This document shows, piece after piece, positions 1-6,451 of a DNA stretch of 6,925 nucleotides. The position numbers and the translations under genes are program-made. Location: the NCBI GenBank assembly GCA_012960755.1, contig DUAT01000026.1, positions 1-6,925 on the forward strand. Reading direction: 5' to 3'. This stretch comes from Gammaproteobacteria bacterium. Its GTDB lineage: Bacteria; Pseudomonadota; Gammaproteobacteria; Pseudomonadales; Azotimanducaceae_A. The notes under the pieces were generated by a model. It did no database searches. It saw only the letters and a program-made list of their open reading frames with translations, and was not told the DNA's origin. Each line of letters opens with the position of its first letter. The stretch's first letter is position 1.

Positions 1-20
1 GCAAGAAATGCGAAGGTTAA

Positions 21-96
21 TGGTGGCCAGAGGTGGAATCGAACCACCGACACGGGGATTTTCAGTCCCCTGCTCTACCGACTGAGCTATCTGGCC
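21..96 (-). tRNA. tRNA-Phe, anticodon GAA, CCA end encoded
   Basis: Read on the minus strand, this 76-base gene folds into a full cloverleaf. The acceptor stem pairs GGCCAGA with TCTGGCC, followed by discriminator A and an encoded CCA at 23–21. The D arm carries AGCTCAG with GGTAGAGC. The anticodon stem is GGGGA/TCCCC around the loop CTGAAAA. The T arm contains GGTTCGATTCC. The anticodon GAA lies at 61–63 and reads UUC and UUU, so it charges phenylalanine. The gene points out of the left edge, so anything inserted at its 3' end would lie outside the window. It follows yggX on the same strand but has its own promoter-like sequence. No terminator can be judged in the 20 bases left of it. Confidence 0.98.
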
Positions 97-109
97 AGAT
101 GCGCTGTGT

Positions 110-127
110 TTTTGCTTAATCGCAAAA
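110..127 (-). other. Small hairpin in the tRNA-Phe 5' leader
   Basis: A perfect 6-base inverted repeat (TTTTGC at 110–115, GCAAAA at 122–127) with a 6-base loop sits 14 bases upstream of the mature tRNA 5' end. No U-tract follows on either strand, so it does not look like a terminator. In the precursor it could form a short hairpin near the RNase P cleavage site. This is seen by pairing only, and the function is unknown. Confidence 0.3.
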
Positions 128-193
128 GACCTAATCTGGTGTACCAAGGTAAAAATGGATTGCGCCGGATTGCCCGGTCACAAAGAGGCGCTA

Positions 194-222
194 TTTAAAC
201 CGAAGCAGGTCTCGTGAGTCAA
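194..222 (-). promoter_or_regulatory. Sigma70-type promoter of tRNA-Phe
   Basis: On the minus strand TTGACT (222–217) is followed after exactly 17 bases by TTTAAA (199–194), then a GC-rich AGCGCC stretch where the discriminator would lie. That arrangement is typical of stringently controlled stable-RNA promoters. The start site would fall near 187, giving a leader of about 90 bases before the tRNA. The -35 box begins 16 bases after the yggX stop codon. The tRNA therefore does not depend on read-through from the upstream operon, although I see no terminator between them. Confidence 0.55.
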
Positions 223-237
223 GGCTAAAAATTGGCG

Positions 238-510
238 TTATTCTTTGCTCGGAATGTACCCCTCGGCGTGGTCGACTTGCTGGCCCGTGAGATATTTATC
301 CCGTTGTTCATTCAGGTACTTACGCGACGCTTTGTCCATCATATTCAGGTGTTTCTCGTTGATCAGCATGGTTTGCAGGTTTTGCCATTCCTGCCATGCC
401 TGGATTGAGACAGATTCAAAAACTTCCTGGCCCCGGGGTCCTGGGAAGGGTGGGGCGTCGAGTCCGGGAAGTTCTTTGTTGTATCGGGTGCAGGTTACTG
501 TTCTTGTCAT
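238..510 (-). CDS. yggX: Probable Fe(2+)-trafficking protein YggX
   Basis: This 90-residue protein matches the usual length of the YggX family (about 90 residues). YggX is a small cytosolic protein that helps iron reach Fe-S cluster assembly and protects Fe-S enzymes against superoxide. Family hallmarks are visible: the start MTRTVTC with the conserved cysteine at residue 7, a Pro-Gly-containing segment near residues 22–25, then AWQEWQNLQTMLINEKHLNM, which closely resembles the E. coli protein, and a C-terminal EGYIP. A weak Shine-Dalgarno-like AGAGA (520–516) precedes the ATG by five bases. The gene lies 27 bases after mutY and is presumably co-transcribed with it, an arrangement also known from E. 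coli. The link makes sense because MutY is an Fe-S enzyme of oxidative DNA repair. Confidence 0.95.
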   Translation of the reverse strand: MTRTVTCTRYNKELPGLDAPPFPGPRGQEVFESVSIQAWQEWQNLQTMLINEKHLNMMDKASRKYLNEQRDKYLTGQQVDHAEGYIPSKE

Positions 511-537
511 GGTTATCTCTGGTACTTGTAGATGTAC

Positions 538-1587
538 TTATAGTGGTCCGTTTCCAAACTGCTCGATAATTTTTGTTACCGGTCGGGTGAGCCCGATTTC
601 CAGTGGCTGATGCAAAGAGTACCAGACATGGCGATTGGGTTCGTCAACCAGGCGCTGTGTCGAGGATGATATTACTAAAATGGGGGATATATCCAAATGG
701 AAATGTGTGAAGGTGTGGCGAAATGGCGACAGGGGTTCCAGTTGTTTCACATCAATACCCAGGTTGGCCAGGGTGGCGTCAATTTTATCCTCGGCACACT
801 CGGGAAAGCTCCACAGTCCACCCCAGAGTCCTGAATTGGGGCGCTTTTGCAGCAACCATTCACCCTTGCTGTTTTCTATCAGCAGCATACAGGTTGATTT
901 TTCAGGCATGTTTTTCTTCGGTTTTTTACCGGGCAGTTGATCAATCCGGTTTTCAAGCAATGCCAGGCAATGTTCATCGAATGGGCAGACATCACACCTG
1001 GGTTTGCTGCGGGTACACAAGGTCGCCCCGATATCCATGATTGCCTGGGCGTAATCCCTGCTTCGGTTCTTTGGGGTGAGGTTTTCTGCCTGGGTCCACA
1101 GTTGATTGGCGATGGCAGTTTGCCCGGGCCAGCCCTCGATGGCGTAACATCGGGCAAGCACACGTTTAACGTTGCCATCCAAAATTGTGGCCTGTTGTCC
1201 ATGGGCAATGGCCAGGATGGCACCGGCGGTTGATCGGCCAATGCCGGGTAGCTGAACGAGTGCGTCAAGCGAATCGGGAAACTGACCATTGTGCTCTGTG
1301 GTGATGATTTTACCAGCACGGTGCATATTCCTTGCCCGGGCGTAGTAGCCTAAACCTGTCCACAAATGCAGCACCTCGTCTTCTGATGCATCCGCCAACG
1401 CATTCACTATGGGGAAGCGCTGAATGAATTTTTCGAAATAGGGGATGACCGTCGTCACCTGGGTCTGCTGCAACATGATTTCAGACACCCAGACACGATA
1501 GGGCGAGATGTCTTGTTGCCACGGGAGGTTTTTCCTGCCGTGCTGGTCAAACCAGCTGAGCAAACGTTCGCTGAATCCCGGTACCAT
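538..1587 (-). CDS. mutY: Adenine DNA glycosylase MutY
   Basis: MutY removes adenine mispaired with 8-oxoguanine in base-excision repair. The 349-residue product is of normal length, and all key features are present. SEIMLQQTQV carries the catalytic Glu36 (E. coli Glu37). The helix-hairpin-helix LPGIGRSTAGAIL spans 113–125, followed by catalytic Asp137 in ILDGNVKRV. The [4Fe-4S] ligands are Cys191, Cys198, Cys201 and Cys207 with the canonical 6-2-5 spacing. From about residue 230 a NUDIX-like domain recognises 8-oxoguanine and includes FRHTFTHFHLDI. The ATG at 1587 is the only sensible start, because an in-frame TAA lies two codons upstream at 1593–1591. No Shine-Dalgarno sequence is visible in the 14-base T-rich gap after the AsmA-family gene, so translation is probably coupled to that gene. 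Confidence 0.98.
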   Translation of the reverse strand: MVPGFSERLLSWFDQHGRKNLPWQQDISPYRVWVSEIMLQQTQVTTVIPYFEKFIQRFPIVNALADASEDEVLHLWTGLGYYARARNMHRAGKIITTEHNGQFPDSLDALVQLPGIGRSTAGAILAIAHGQQATILDGNVKRVLARCYAIEGWPGQTAIANQLWTQAENLTPKNRSRDYAQAIMDIGATLCTRSKPRCDVCPFDEHCLALLENRIDQLPGKKPKKNMPEKSTCMLLIENSKGEWLLQKRPNSGLWGGLWSFPECAEDKIDATLANLGIDVKQLEPLSPFRHTFTHFHLDISPILVISSSTQRLVDEPNRHVWYSLHQPLEIGLTRPVTKIIEQFGNGPL

Positions 1588-1601
1588 TAATTAAAAAACC
1601 A

Positions 1602-3788
1602 TCAATCGAACAGGCCTTTGAGCAGTTTCTTGGCCGTTTCCTTGAATTCTTCAGGCACGTGTTCTTCTATTTTTTTCTCAAGTTTTTCCTGTTCCTTGCG
1701 GGTCAGCTCCTTGCCTTTTCGTTTCAGCTCTTGCTCGGCAATATCTTTTACAACGCCAGTGATGGCCGCTTTGTCGGGCTTGCAAAGATCTGAAAATGAA
1801 GCGCCCAATGAACCCTTGCAGTTCATTGGCCAATCGACACCCGCCAGGTTCGGGCTAACCGAAAATTGTCCAATACCTTCTTTGAATGTGGCCTGAATAT
1901 CAAAGTCGATTGAATTGGCGAAGTAGTCCATGCCACCTTTGCCGTTGACTTCCATATTCTCCATCGCAAAGGAAAACAGCTGGTTTTCCTCAATGCCCTG
2001 GCTAATTTGATGGTAACCGGTCAGGAACTTGAATGGCAGCATTTCGGGCCACTGGCCAACGCTCGACGTCTTACCCCGAAGGGAATCAATTACGCCAACA
2101 ACCTGCTTGATGTTGGTTACATCCAGCGTGCCATCTTTGATGGTGTAGTCGCTTTTACCATCCAGGCTGGAAAGGATCTCGCTCATCATGTCACCGCTAA
2201 ACGTCAGAGTAGAATCCATATTGATTGCACCGGTAACAGAGTCAGAGTCGATGAGTTTAGTGATGTCAATGTCAGCAATCGTGAGTTGAATACGCCCGGT
2301 TGGGTTCTGTCCCGGGGCCAGTGGTTTCAGGTGAAGGTCGAGTCCCAACTGGCCGTCATAACCGACAGCACGGCTAGCCAGTGTCAATGTCTGGTTTTTG
2401 TTGTTCATGTCCACAGTAATGTCGTGTAGCAGATATTCATCGTACTGCAGTTCAGCGAGTGTGAATGTACCCTGCAGTGCCAGTTCGTTGAGCAGTTCAA
2501 TGGGGATGACTTCGCTGTCGGGAATATTGATGGCGGTAGTCGTGTCGTTGGCTGCTTGCGCCGATGCTGGTGTTTTTTCAACAACCGCTACAGCCGAGGT
2601 AGAGACATCAGGTTCGAGATAGCCCGTGGCGTTGATGGCGTCCATTGCCAGGCTGAATTCCAGCGCGGACTCGGGTTCCAGGGTTATGGTCGCTTTGCCT
2701 GTGATGGTGCTACGGTCGAGGGTCGCGGTGATGTTGCTGAACACCATCTGGTCTGTGGTGCCGGTAATATCCGTCGTGACACTCACACTGGTTAATGCGT
2801 CAGGATTCGAGGTGGCCGGTATCTCAATGGCCATCTCTTTTGCGAGCTTTTTCGCATCAAAAGCCGGGATGGATATGTTACCCCGCAGGCCAGGTATGGT
2901 GAATATATTGTTGGCTTTCAGGGTCAGTAGAATTACCAGATCCGCGACGTTAATGCTTGAATTACTAAAGCTGGCGGTGGCTTTATCGCTATCGATTTCT
3001 GCATTGATTTTAATTGTGGCAGCAACTTCCACTTGATCCTGCTGCAGGATGGTGGCATCAACCACAAAGTTTTCAAGGGTTAGCTGTACCAGGTTGTCAC
3101 TCACCTTGAATGACCCATCAATTTGAGTTTTCGCGCTGAGTTTTTCTATTTTATCTTCAAAACTGAATATCGTGTTTAGTTCCGTGAGTTGTCCCGGACT
3201 TAACTGTCCCGTCGATAATTTGTCAATATTGAGCATCATATGGGTTTTTGCCGACAGGTCCTGATAGTCAATATGAGCGTTGGTCAGGGTGAATGCACTG
3301 ATGTCCAGGTTAAGGTCCTGACTGTCGGGTTCGGTTTCGGATTCGGTTTCGGCTGCGGGTGCCGAATTTGATGGTAGAGCAAGTGGTGGTGAATCGGCGG
3401 TATCTGGTCTTTCCCAGTTGCCAATACCCTGCTCGGAAACAACGGCATTTAAATCCACACCGTCGATCTCGATAGCTTCAATCACGATCTTGCCTTCCAG
3501 AATAATTGGAATCAGCTTAAGGTCGATGCTTGCCGAATTAAGGCTCGCCAGCGGCGTGTCAGAATCTGGTGATTTTATTTCGATCTCATTGATGTTAATG
3601 GCAAGTGGTGGAAAGAAACGCCATTGAATATCCCCATTGAAGTTAAGTTCCAGGCCCGTTTTCTGCCTGAAGGCGTCGCCAATGGGTTCCTGGTAAACGG
3701 TGGGGTTATCCAGAATCAACAGTAACGAAATGACGCCGAGAACAGGCAAGGCTACCAGGACGGCAATAATTTTGAAGAGTCTCGACAT
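1602..3788 (-). CDS. asmA: AsmA family protein, inner-membrane-anchored
   Basis: This is a 728-residue member of the AsmA/AsmA-like group, which are long beta-rich periplasmic proteins tied to the inner membrane and linked to phospholipid transport and outer-membrane assembly. Residues 7–26 form one hydrophobic helix after a short basic start, so the rest should face the periplasm. GDIQWRFFPPLAI at 52–64 is the typical N-terminal AsmA signature. Around residues 525–575 the stretch STLTFSGDMMSEILSSLDG and the following DYTIKDGTL match the C-terminal AsmA repeat. Residues 129–158 form a low-complexity acidic linker. The last 60 or so residues are a highly charged helix that may be coiled coil. 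There are only two cysteines, 657 and 669. The gene heads the asmA–mutY–yggX unit. The Shine-Dalgarno at the ATG is poor, but no better start is seen. Family assignment is firm; equivalence to E. coli AsmA itself is less certain. Confidence 0.9.
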   Translation of the reverse strand: MSRLFKIIAVLVALPVLGVISLLLILDNPTVYQEPIGDAFRQKTGLELNFNGDIQWRFFPPLAININEIEIKSPDSDTPLASLNSASIDLKLIPIILEGKIVIEAIEIDGVDLNAVVSEQGIGNWERPDTADSPPLALPSNSAPAAETESETEPDSQDLNLDISAFTLTNAHIDYQDLSAKTHMMLNIDKLSTGQLSPGQLTELNTIFSFEDKIEKLSAKTQIDGSFKVSDNLVQLTLENFVVDATILQQDQVEVAATIKINAEIDSDKATASFSNSSINVADLVILLTLKANNIFTIPGLRGNISIPAFDAKKLAKEMAIEIPATSNPDALTSVSVTTDITGTTDQMVFSNITATLDRSTITGKATITLEPESALEFSLAMDAINATGYLEPDVSTSAVAVVEKTPASAQAANDTTTAINIPDSEVIPIELLNELALQGTFTLAELQYDEYLLHDITVDMNNKNQTLTLASRAVGYDGQLGLDLHLKPLAPGQNPTGRIQLTIADIDITKLIDSDSVTGAINMDSTLTFSGDMMSEILSSLDGKSDYTIKDGTLDVTNIKQVVGVIDSLRGKTSSVGQWPEMLPFKFLTGYHQISQGIEENQLFSFAMENMEVNGKGGMDYFANSIDFDIQATFKEGIGQFSVSPNLAGVDWPMNCKGSLGASFSDLCKPDKAAITGVVKDIAEQELKRKGKELTRKEQEKLEKKIEEHVPEEFKETAKKLLKGLFD
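3330..3353 (-). repeat. Four tandem hexamers in the AsmA linker
   Basis: Four contiguous 6-base units, TTCGGT, TTCGGA, TTCGGT and TTCGGC on the plus strand, encode the alternating acidic residues 146–153 (Ala-Glu-Thr-Glu-Ser-Glu-Thr-Glu). Gain or loss of units keeps the frame, so linker length could vary between strains by slippage. Confidence 0.75.
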
Positions 3789-3816
3789 ACTAGCTGTCTA
3801 CGGGATTGAAGGCGGT

Positions 3817-3825
3817 ATTATGCCA
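3817..3825 (-). promoter_or_regulatory. Candidate extended -10 promoter for asmA–mutY–yggX
   Basis: On the minus strand TGG followed directly by CATAAT (3825–3817) matches an extended -10 element, with five of six bases of the TATAAT consensus. No good -35 box lies at the expected distance, which extended -10 promoters can tolerate. The start site would be near 3810, leaving about 20 bases before the AsmA ATG. This is inferred from motif matching alone. Confidence 0.4.
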
Positions 3826-3895
3826 GTTCCGGGAGTCGGCGCGCTATAGCCGGGACACGGGCAAATGTAGCTGGGCAGCAAGTTGTGAATACGGC

Positions 3896-3924
3896 TTGAT
3901 GAGACAGCTAAATACACCTTTATT
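3896..3924 (+). promoter_or_regulatory. Weak candidate promoter for fprA
   Basis: TTGATG (3896–3901) and TTTATT (3919–3924) are 17 bases apart and each match four of six consensus bases. An alternative -10, GATAAT (3939–3944, five of six), lacks a recognisable -35. Either would give a leader of roughly 30–50 bases before the ATG at 3979. The first candidate's -10 lies inside the inverted repeat at 3909–3926. Confidence 0.3.
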
Positions 3925-3926
3925 TA
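3909..3926. repeat. AT-rich 6+6 inverted repeat, possible operator
   Basis: TAAATA (3909–3914) and TATTTA (3921–3926) are perfect inverted copies separated by six bases. The dyad lies between the divergent AsmA-family and fprA genes and covers a candidate fprA -10 box, so it could be a repressor site. Such AT-rich dyads also occur by chance, and no known operator consensus is recognised. Confidence 0.3.
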
Positions 3927-3963
3927 CGTTGGGAAAGTGATAATCTTCCGCTCGTGAAAACGT

Positions 3964-3968
3964 AGGAG
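3964..3968 (+). promoter_or_regulatory. Ribosome binding site deciding the fprA start
   Basis: AGGAG at 3964–3968 stands 10 bases before the ATG at 3979 but only two bases before an out-of-frame ATG at 3971. The spacing therefore favours 3979, the frame encoding the reductase. Confidence 0.7.
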
Positions 3969-3978
3969 CTATGAATCC

Positions 3979-5388
3979 ATGTCAGAAGTTGGTACTGAAG
4001 GGCAGCCGCTCAGGGTGGCTATCATTGGGTCTGGACCTGCTGGATTCTACACCGTTAGCAATTTCCTCAAGCAGAAAGGCCTCAACGTTGAAATGGATAT
4101 GTTCGAGCGCCTGCCAACTCCTTTTGGCCTGGTTCGTGCTGGTGTTGCGCCGGATCATCAAAAGTACAAAACCGTCACCCGCGCTTATAACAAGAGCGCC
4201 CAGAATGCGAATTTTCGTTTTTATGGCAATGTCGCTTATGGCGAGCACCTCAGCCTTGATGACCTGAAACAGCACTATCACCAGATTATCTTCTGTTCCG
4301 GTGCATCTGCTGACCGTAATCTGAACATACCGGGTGAGGCGCTCAGTGGCAGTCACTCAGCGACAGATTTTGTGGCCTGGTATAACGGTCACCCGGACTA
4401 TGTCGACTATGAGTTTGATCTTAGCCAGGAAAGTGCAGCTATTATCGGCCTGGGGAATGTTGCAGTAGATGTTGCAAGGATTCTATGTAAGACAGATAAC
4501 GAACTTGCACATACCGATATGGCGGACTACGCCCTCGAGGCGCTCAGAGCCAGCAAGATAAAAACAGTTTATATCCTCGGGCGTCGGGGACCCGCGCAGG
4601 CTGCATTTACCCCGCCGGAAATCAAGGAAATGGGAGAGTTGGAAGACACAGATGTGAACGTGTCCACTGAAGAAGCCAGGCTCGATGCCGCCAGCCGTGA
4701 AGAGATGGAGGCATTGGGCAACAAGAACACGGCGAAGAACGTTGCGGTAATCGAAGAATTTGCAACCCGGCAAACTGCAGGTGAAGGCAGGGGCAAGGGT
4801 AAGCAGCTCATCATCCGTTTTCTGGTTTCGCCCACCGAAATCATTGCCGGGGAAGATGGCAAGGTCAGCGCGATCAGGATTGTAAAGAACGAGGCATATA
4901 AAGCAGGTGACGGTTCTGTCAGGGCACGGGCCACGGAACAGGCAGAAACAATACCAGTTGGTTTGGTGTTCCGATCAGTGGGTTACCGCGGCGTGCCTCT
5001 GCCCGAAATACCCTTTAACGAGAGCTGGGGCACGGTTTACAACGAATCCGGTCGCGTCACCAACGACAAAGGTGAGGTTCAATGCGGAATTTATGTCGCA
5101 GGTTGGATCAAACGAGGGCCCACCGGTGTCATCGGCACCAATAAAACTGATGCCCAGGCGACGGTCGCCTGCATGGTTGAGGATCTTCAAAATGGAAATG
5201 TGCTGACGCCGGGTGAGCCAGGTGCCGATGTCATCGACGCTCTGATCAAGGCGCGTCAGCCTGATGCAATCAGTTATCAGGACTGGACCCGGATAGACTC
5301 GGTGGAGCTTGAGAAAGGCGTTGTGTCAGATCGTCCCAGGGTCAAATTCACAAATGTGAAAGACATGTTAAATGTTCTTGAGCGTTAA
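3979..5388 (+). CDS. fprA: FAD-dependent ferredoxin/adrenodoxin–NADP+ reductase, FprA type
   Basis: This 469-residue protein belongs to the glutathione-reductase-fold family of adrenodoxin reductase and mycobacterial FprA. It is not the plant-type Fpr family. It moves electrons between NADPH and a ferredoxin or flavodoxin through FAD. Residues 13–22 hold the FAD Rossmann loop ending GSGPAG. Residues 46–61 contain PTPFGLVRAGVAPDHQ, highly typical of the family. A second dinucleotide loop, IIGLGNVAVDVARIL at 155–169, binds NADP+, and GRRGPAQAAFT at 201–211 supplies the arginines that select its 2'-phosphate. GWIKRGPTGVIG at 375–386 is the conserved C-terminal FAD-contact segment. Length is usual for the family. 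The gene stands alone, diverging from the AsmA-family gene and converging on the LLM oxidoreductase. No ferredoxin gene is in the window, so its partner is unknown. GltD-like enzymes are the nearest alternative but lack the PTPFGLVR pattern. Confidence 0.92.
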   Translation: MSEVGTEGQPLRVAIIGSGPAGFYTVSNFLKQKGLNVEMDMFERLPTPFGLVRAGVAPDHQKYKTVTRAYNKSAQNANFRFYGNVAYGEHLSLDDLKQHYHQIIFCSGASADRNLNIPGEALSGSHSATDFVAWYNGHPDYVDYEFDLSQESAAIIGLGNVAVDVARILCKTDNELAHTDMADYALEALRASKIKTVYILGRRGPAQAAFTPPEIKEMGELEDTDVNVSTEEARLDAASREEMEALGNKNTAKNVAVIEEFATRQTAGEGRGKGKQLIIRFLVSPTEIIAGEDGKVSAIRIVKNEAYKAGDGSVRARATEQAETIPVGLVFRSVGYRGVPLPEIPFNESWGTVYNESGRVTNDKGEVQCGIYVAGWIKRGPTGVIGTNKTDAQATVACMVEDLQNGNVLTPGEPGADVIDALIKARQPDAISYQDWTRIDSVELEKGVVSDRPRVKFTNVKDMLNVLER

Positions 5389-5405
5389 CTGAAAAGCAGC
5401 GGCAG

Positions 5406-6341
5406 TCATCGCAGGGCAGGAATAACCTCGCCAATATAGGCATCCAAAGCCGCTTCATTCCACGGCGCTCTGAGGGCAATATTCACCTGGTCAGCCCCCG
5501 CGGCCTGGTAAGCGCGGATCCGCTCAATCGCATCGACAGGGGTGCCCAGCAAGGCACCACTCTCAATGCGTGCAGCAACAGGTCCCCAGGATTCACGTAA
5601 GTTTTGCAGTTCCTTCTCCGCACCTTTTGCATCGGTAGCCAGGTTAAAGGTGAGATTGACGGATCTTTTTATACTCGATGGGTTCCGCTCAATTTTCTCG
5701 CACCAGTTGTCCAATACCTTGTTCAGGCGGGTAAAATTCTCGACGCTGGTGTACGCGGCATTCCACCCGTCCGCGTGTTTGGCCACTATCTTCAGGGTTT
5801 TCTTTTCGCCCAGACCACCGATCCATATGGGTAGTTCCTTTTGGACCGGCTGGGGCAAATTGGCAGCATCGTCTACCTGGTAGTATTTGCCGTGAAAAGT
5901 GGTACGTTCCTGTCTCAGCATGCTTTTGATAATCGTCGTCGCTTCGTCCAGCATATCGAGACGTTTGCCAACCGGTGGAAAGTCATAACCAAAGGCCCGG
6001 GCTTCCTGTTCATGCCAACCTGCGCCCAACCCCAGTTCAAACCGGCCACCAGAAATATGATCCAGGGTTGCAGCGGCTTTGGCGATGCTCGCGGGATTGC
6101 GGTAGCCAACATAAAAAACCAGGCAGCCAAGTCTCGCATGGGTGGTTTCTGCAGCGAGTGCGCCTAATGTCGTCATCGCTTCAAAGTGATCGACGGTGCC
6201 TCCCGCCGGGGGTGCTTCGTAAAAATGATCCCAGGCAGATATCCAGTCAATTTTAGCCTGGTCAAGTTTACGCCAGAGCGCCCGCATGGCATCCATCGAC
6301 ATATTTTGTTGACCAACATGTACACCCAGTTGCAAACTCAT
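5406..6341 (-). CDS. LLM-class flavin- or F420-dependent oxidoreductase
   Basis: This 311-residue luciferase-like monooxygenase-family TIM-barrel protein is presumably a cytosolic oxidoreductase. It resembles the subgroup usually annotated as F420-dependent LLM oxidoreductases. Visible family features are the start MSLQLGVHVGQQ, SAWDHF at 35–40, the long conserved block NPASIAKAAATLDHISGGRF at 82–101, then LGLGAGWHEQEARAFG at 103–118, and LPIWIGG at 170–176 followed by HADGWN. The substrate is unknown, and the cofactor (FMN or F420) cannot be decided from these motifs. The ATG at 6341 is preferred because AAGGA lies nine bases upstream and family homology begins there. An in-frame ATG at 6467 would add 42 residues encoded by the repeat-rich spacer. 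The stop lies 17 bases from the end of the convergent fprA, with no obvious terminator between. Confidence 0.88.
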   Translation of the reverse strand: MSLQLGVHVGQQNMSMDAMRALWRKLDQAKIDWISAWDHFYEAPPAGGTVDHFEAMTTLGALAAETTHARLGCLVFYVGYRNPASIAKAAATLDHISGGRFELGLGAGWHEQEARAFGYDFPPVGKRLDMLDEATTIIKSMLRQERTTFHGKYYQVDDAANLPQPVQKELPIWIGGLGEKKTLKIVAKHADGWNAAYTSVENFTRLNKVLDNWCEKIERNPSSIKRSVNLTFNLATDAKGAEKELQNLRESWGPVAARIESGALLGTPVDAIERIRAYQAAGADQVNIALRAPWNEAALDAYIGEVIPALR

Positions 6342-6350
6342 TTGTGTTCT

Positions 6351-6355
6351 TCCTT
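6351..6355 (-). promoter_or_regulatory. Ribosome binding site deciding the LLM gene start
   Basis: On the minus strand AAGGA (6355–6351), within the purine run GAAGAAGGAAGAA, lies nine bases before the ATG at 6341. It marks that ATG, not the in-frame ATG at 6467, as the start. Confidence 0.75.
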
Positions 6356-6371
6356 CTTCATTAGAGTACTG

Positions 6372-6400
6372 ACAATATTTAACAAAAGCTGTTTTGACAA
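6372..6400 (-). promoter_or_regulatory. Candidate promoter of the LLM oxidoreductase gene
   Basis: On the minus strand TTGTCA (6400–6395, five of six) and TATTGT (6377–6372, four of six) are separated by 17 bases. The start site would be near 6365, about 24 bases before the ATG and just upstream of the ribosome binding site. Both boxes fall inside the 15-base tandem repeats. Confidence 0.45.
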
Positions 6401-6431
6401 AGCTGTATTGCCAAAAGCAATAGTTGACAAA
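6372..6431. repeat. Four contiguous degenerate 15-base repeats
   Basis: On the minus strand the units are 6431–6417 (TTTGTCAACTATTGC), 6416–6402 (TTTTGGCAATACAGC), 6401–6387 (TTTGTCAAAACAGCT) and 6386–6372 (TTTGTTAAATATTGT). The first and last agree at 12 of 15 positions. The middle two share TTG-CAA-ACAGC when shifted by one base. The shared core TTGTCAA lies inside the divergent promoter region. The array could be clustered regulator sites or a degraded slippage product. Confidence 0.6.
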
Positions 6432-6451
6432 GAAAGCAGAAATTCTAACAT
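6424..6451 (+). promoter_or_regulatory. Candidate promoter of the phosphotransferase gene
   Basis: A perfect -35 box TTGACA (6424–6429) is followed after 16 bases by TAACAT (6446–6451, four of six). The start would be near 6458, giving a leader of about 85 bases that includes two T-tracts and the 13-base-period repeats. The -35 overlaps the last 15-base repeat unit, so the divergent promoters could share control. Confidence 0.45.

Noticed and set aside
1..96. Integrated element at the tRNA-Phe 3' end
   Set aside because: tRNA-Phe genes are common integration sites, but only 20 bases beyond the 3' end are visible and no second copy of the tRNA end occurs in the window.
2007..2429. 140-residue plus-strand open frame inside the AsmA-family gene
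   Set aside because: It lies wholly antisense to a clear AsmA-family gene, has no ribosome site or recognisable motif, and is explained as a shadow frame.
3971..4267. Alternative 98-residue gene from the ATG at 3971
   Set aside because: It overlaps fprA in another frame, its ATG is only two bases from the ribosome site, and its translation resembles no family I recognise.
5389..5405. Bidirectional terminator between fprA and the LLM gene
   Set aside because: The 17-base gap offers only a 4-base ACTG/CAGT pairing and no T-tract, so no intrinsic terminator is supported.
6372..6431. CRISPR-like array
   Set aside because: The units are 15 bases, degenerate and contiguous with no spacers.
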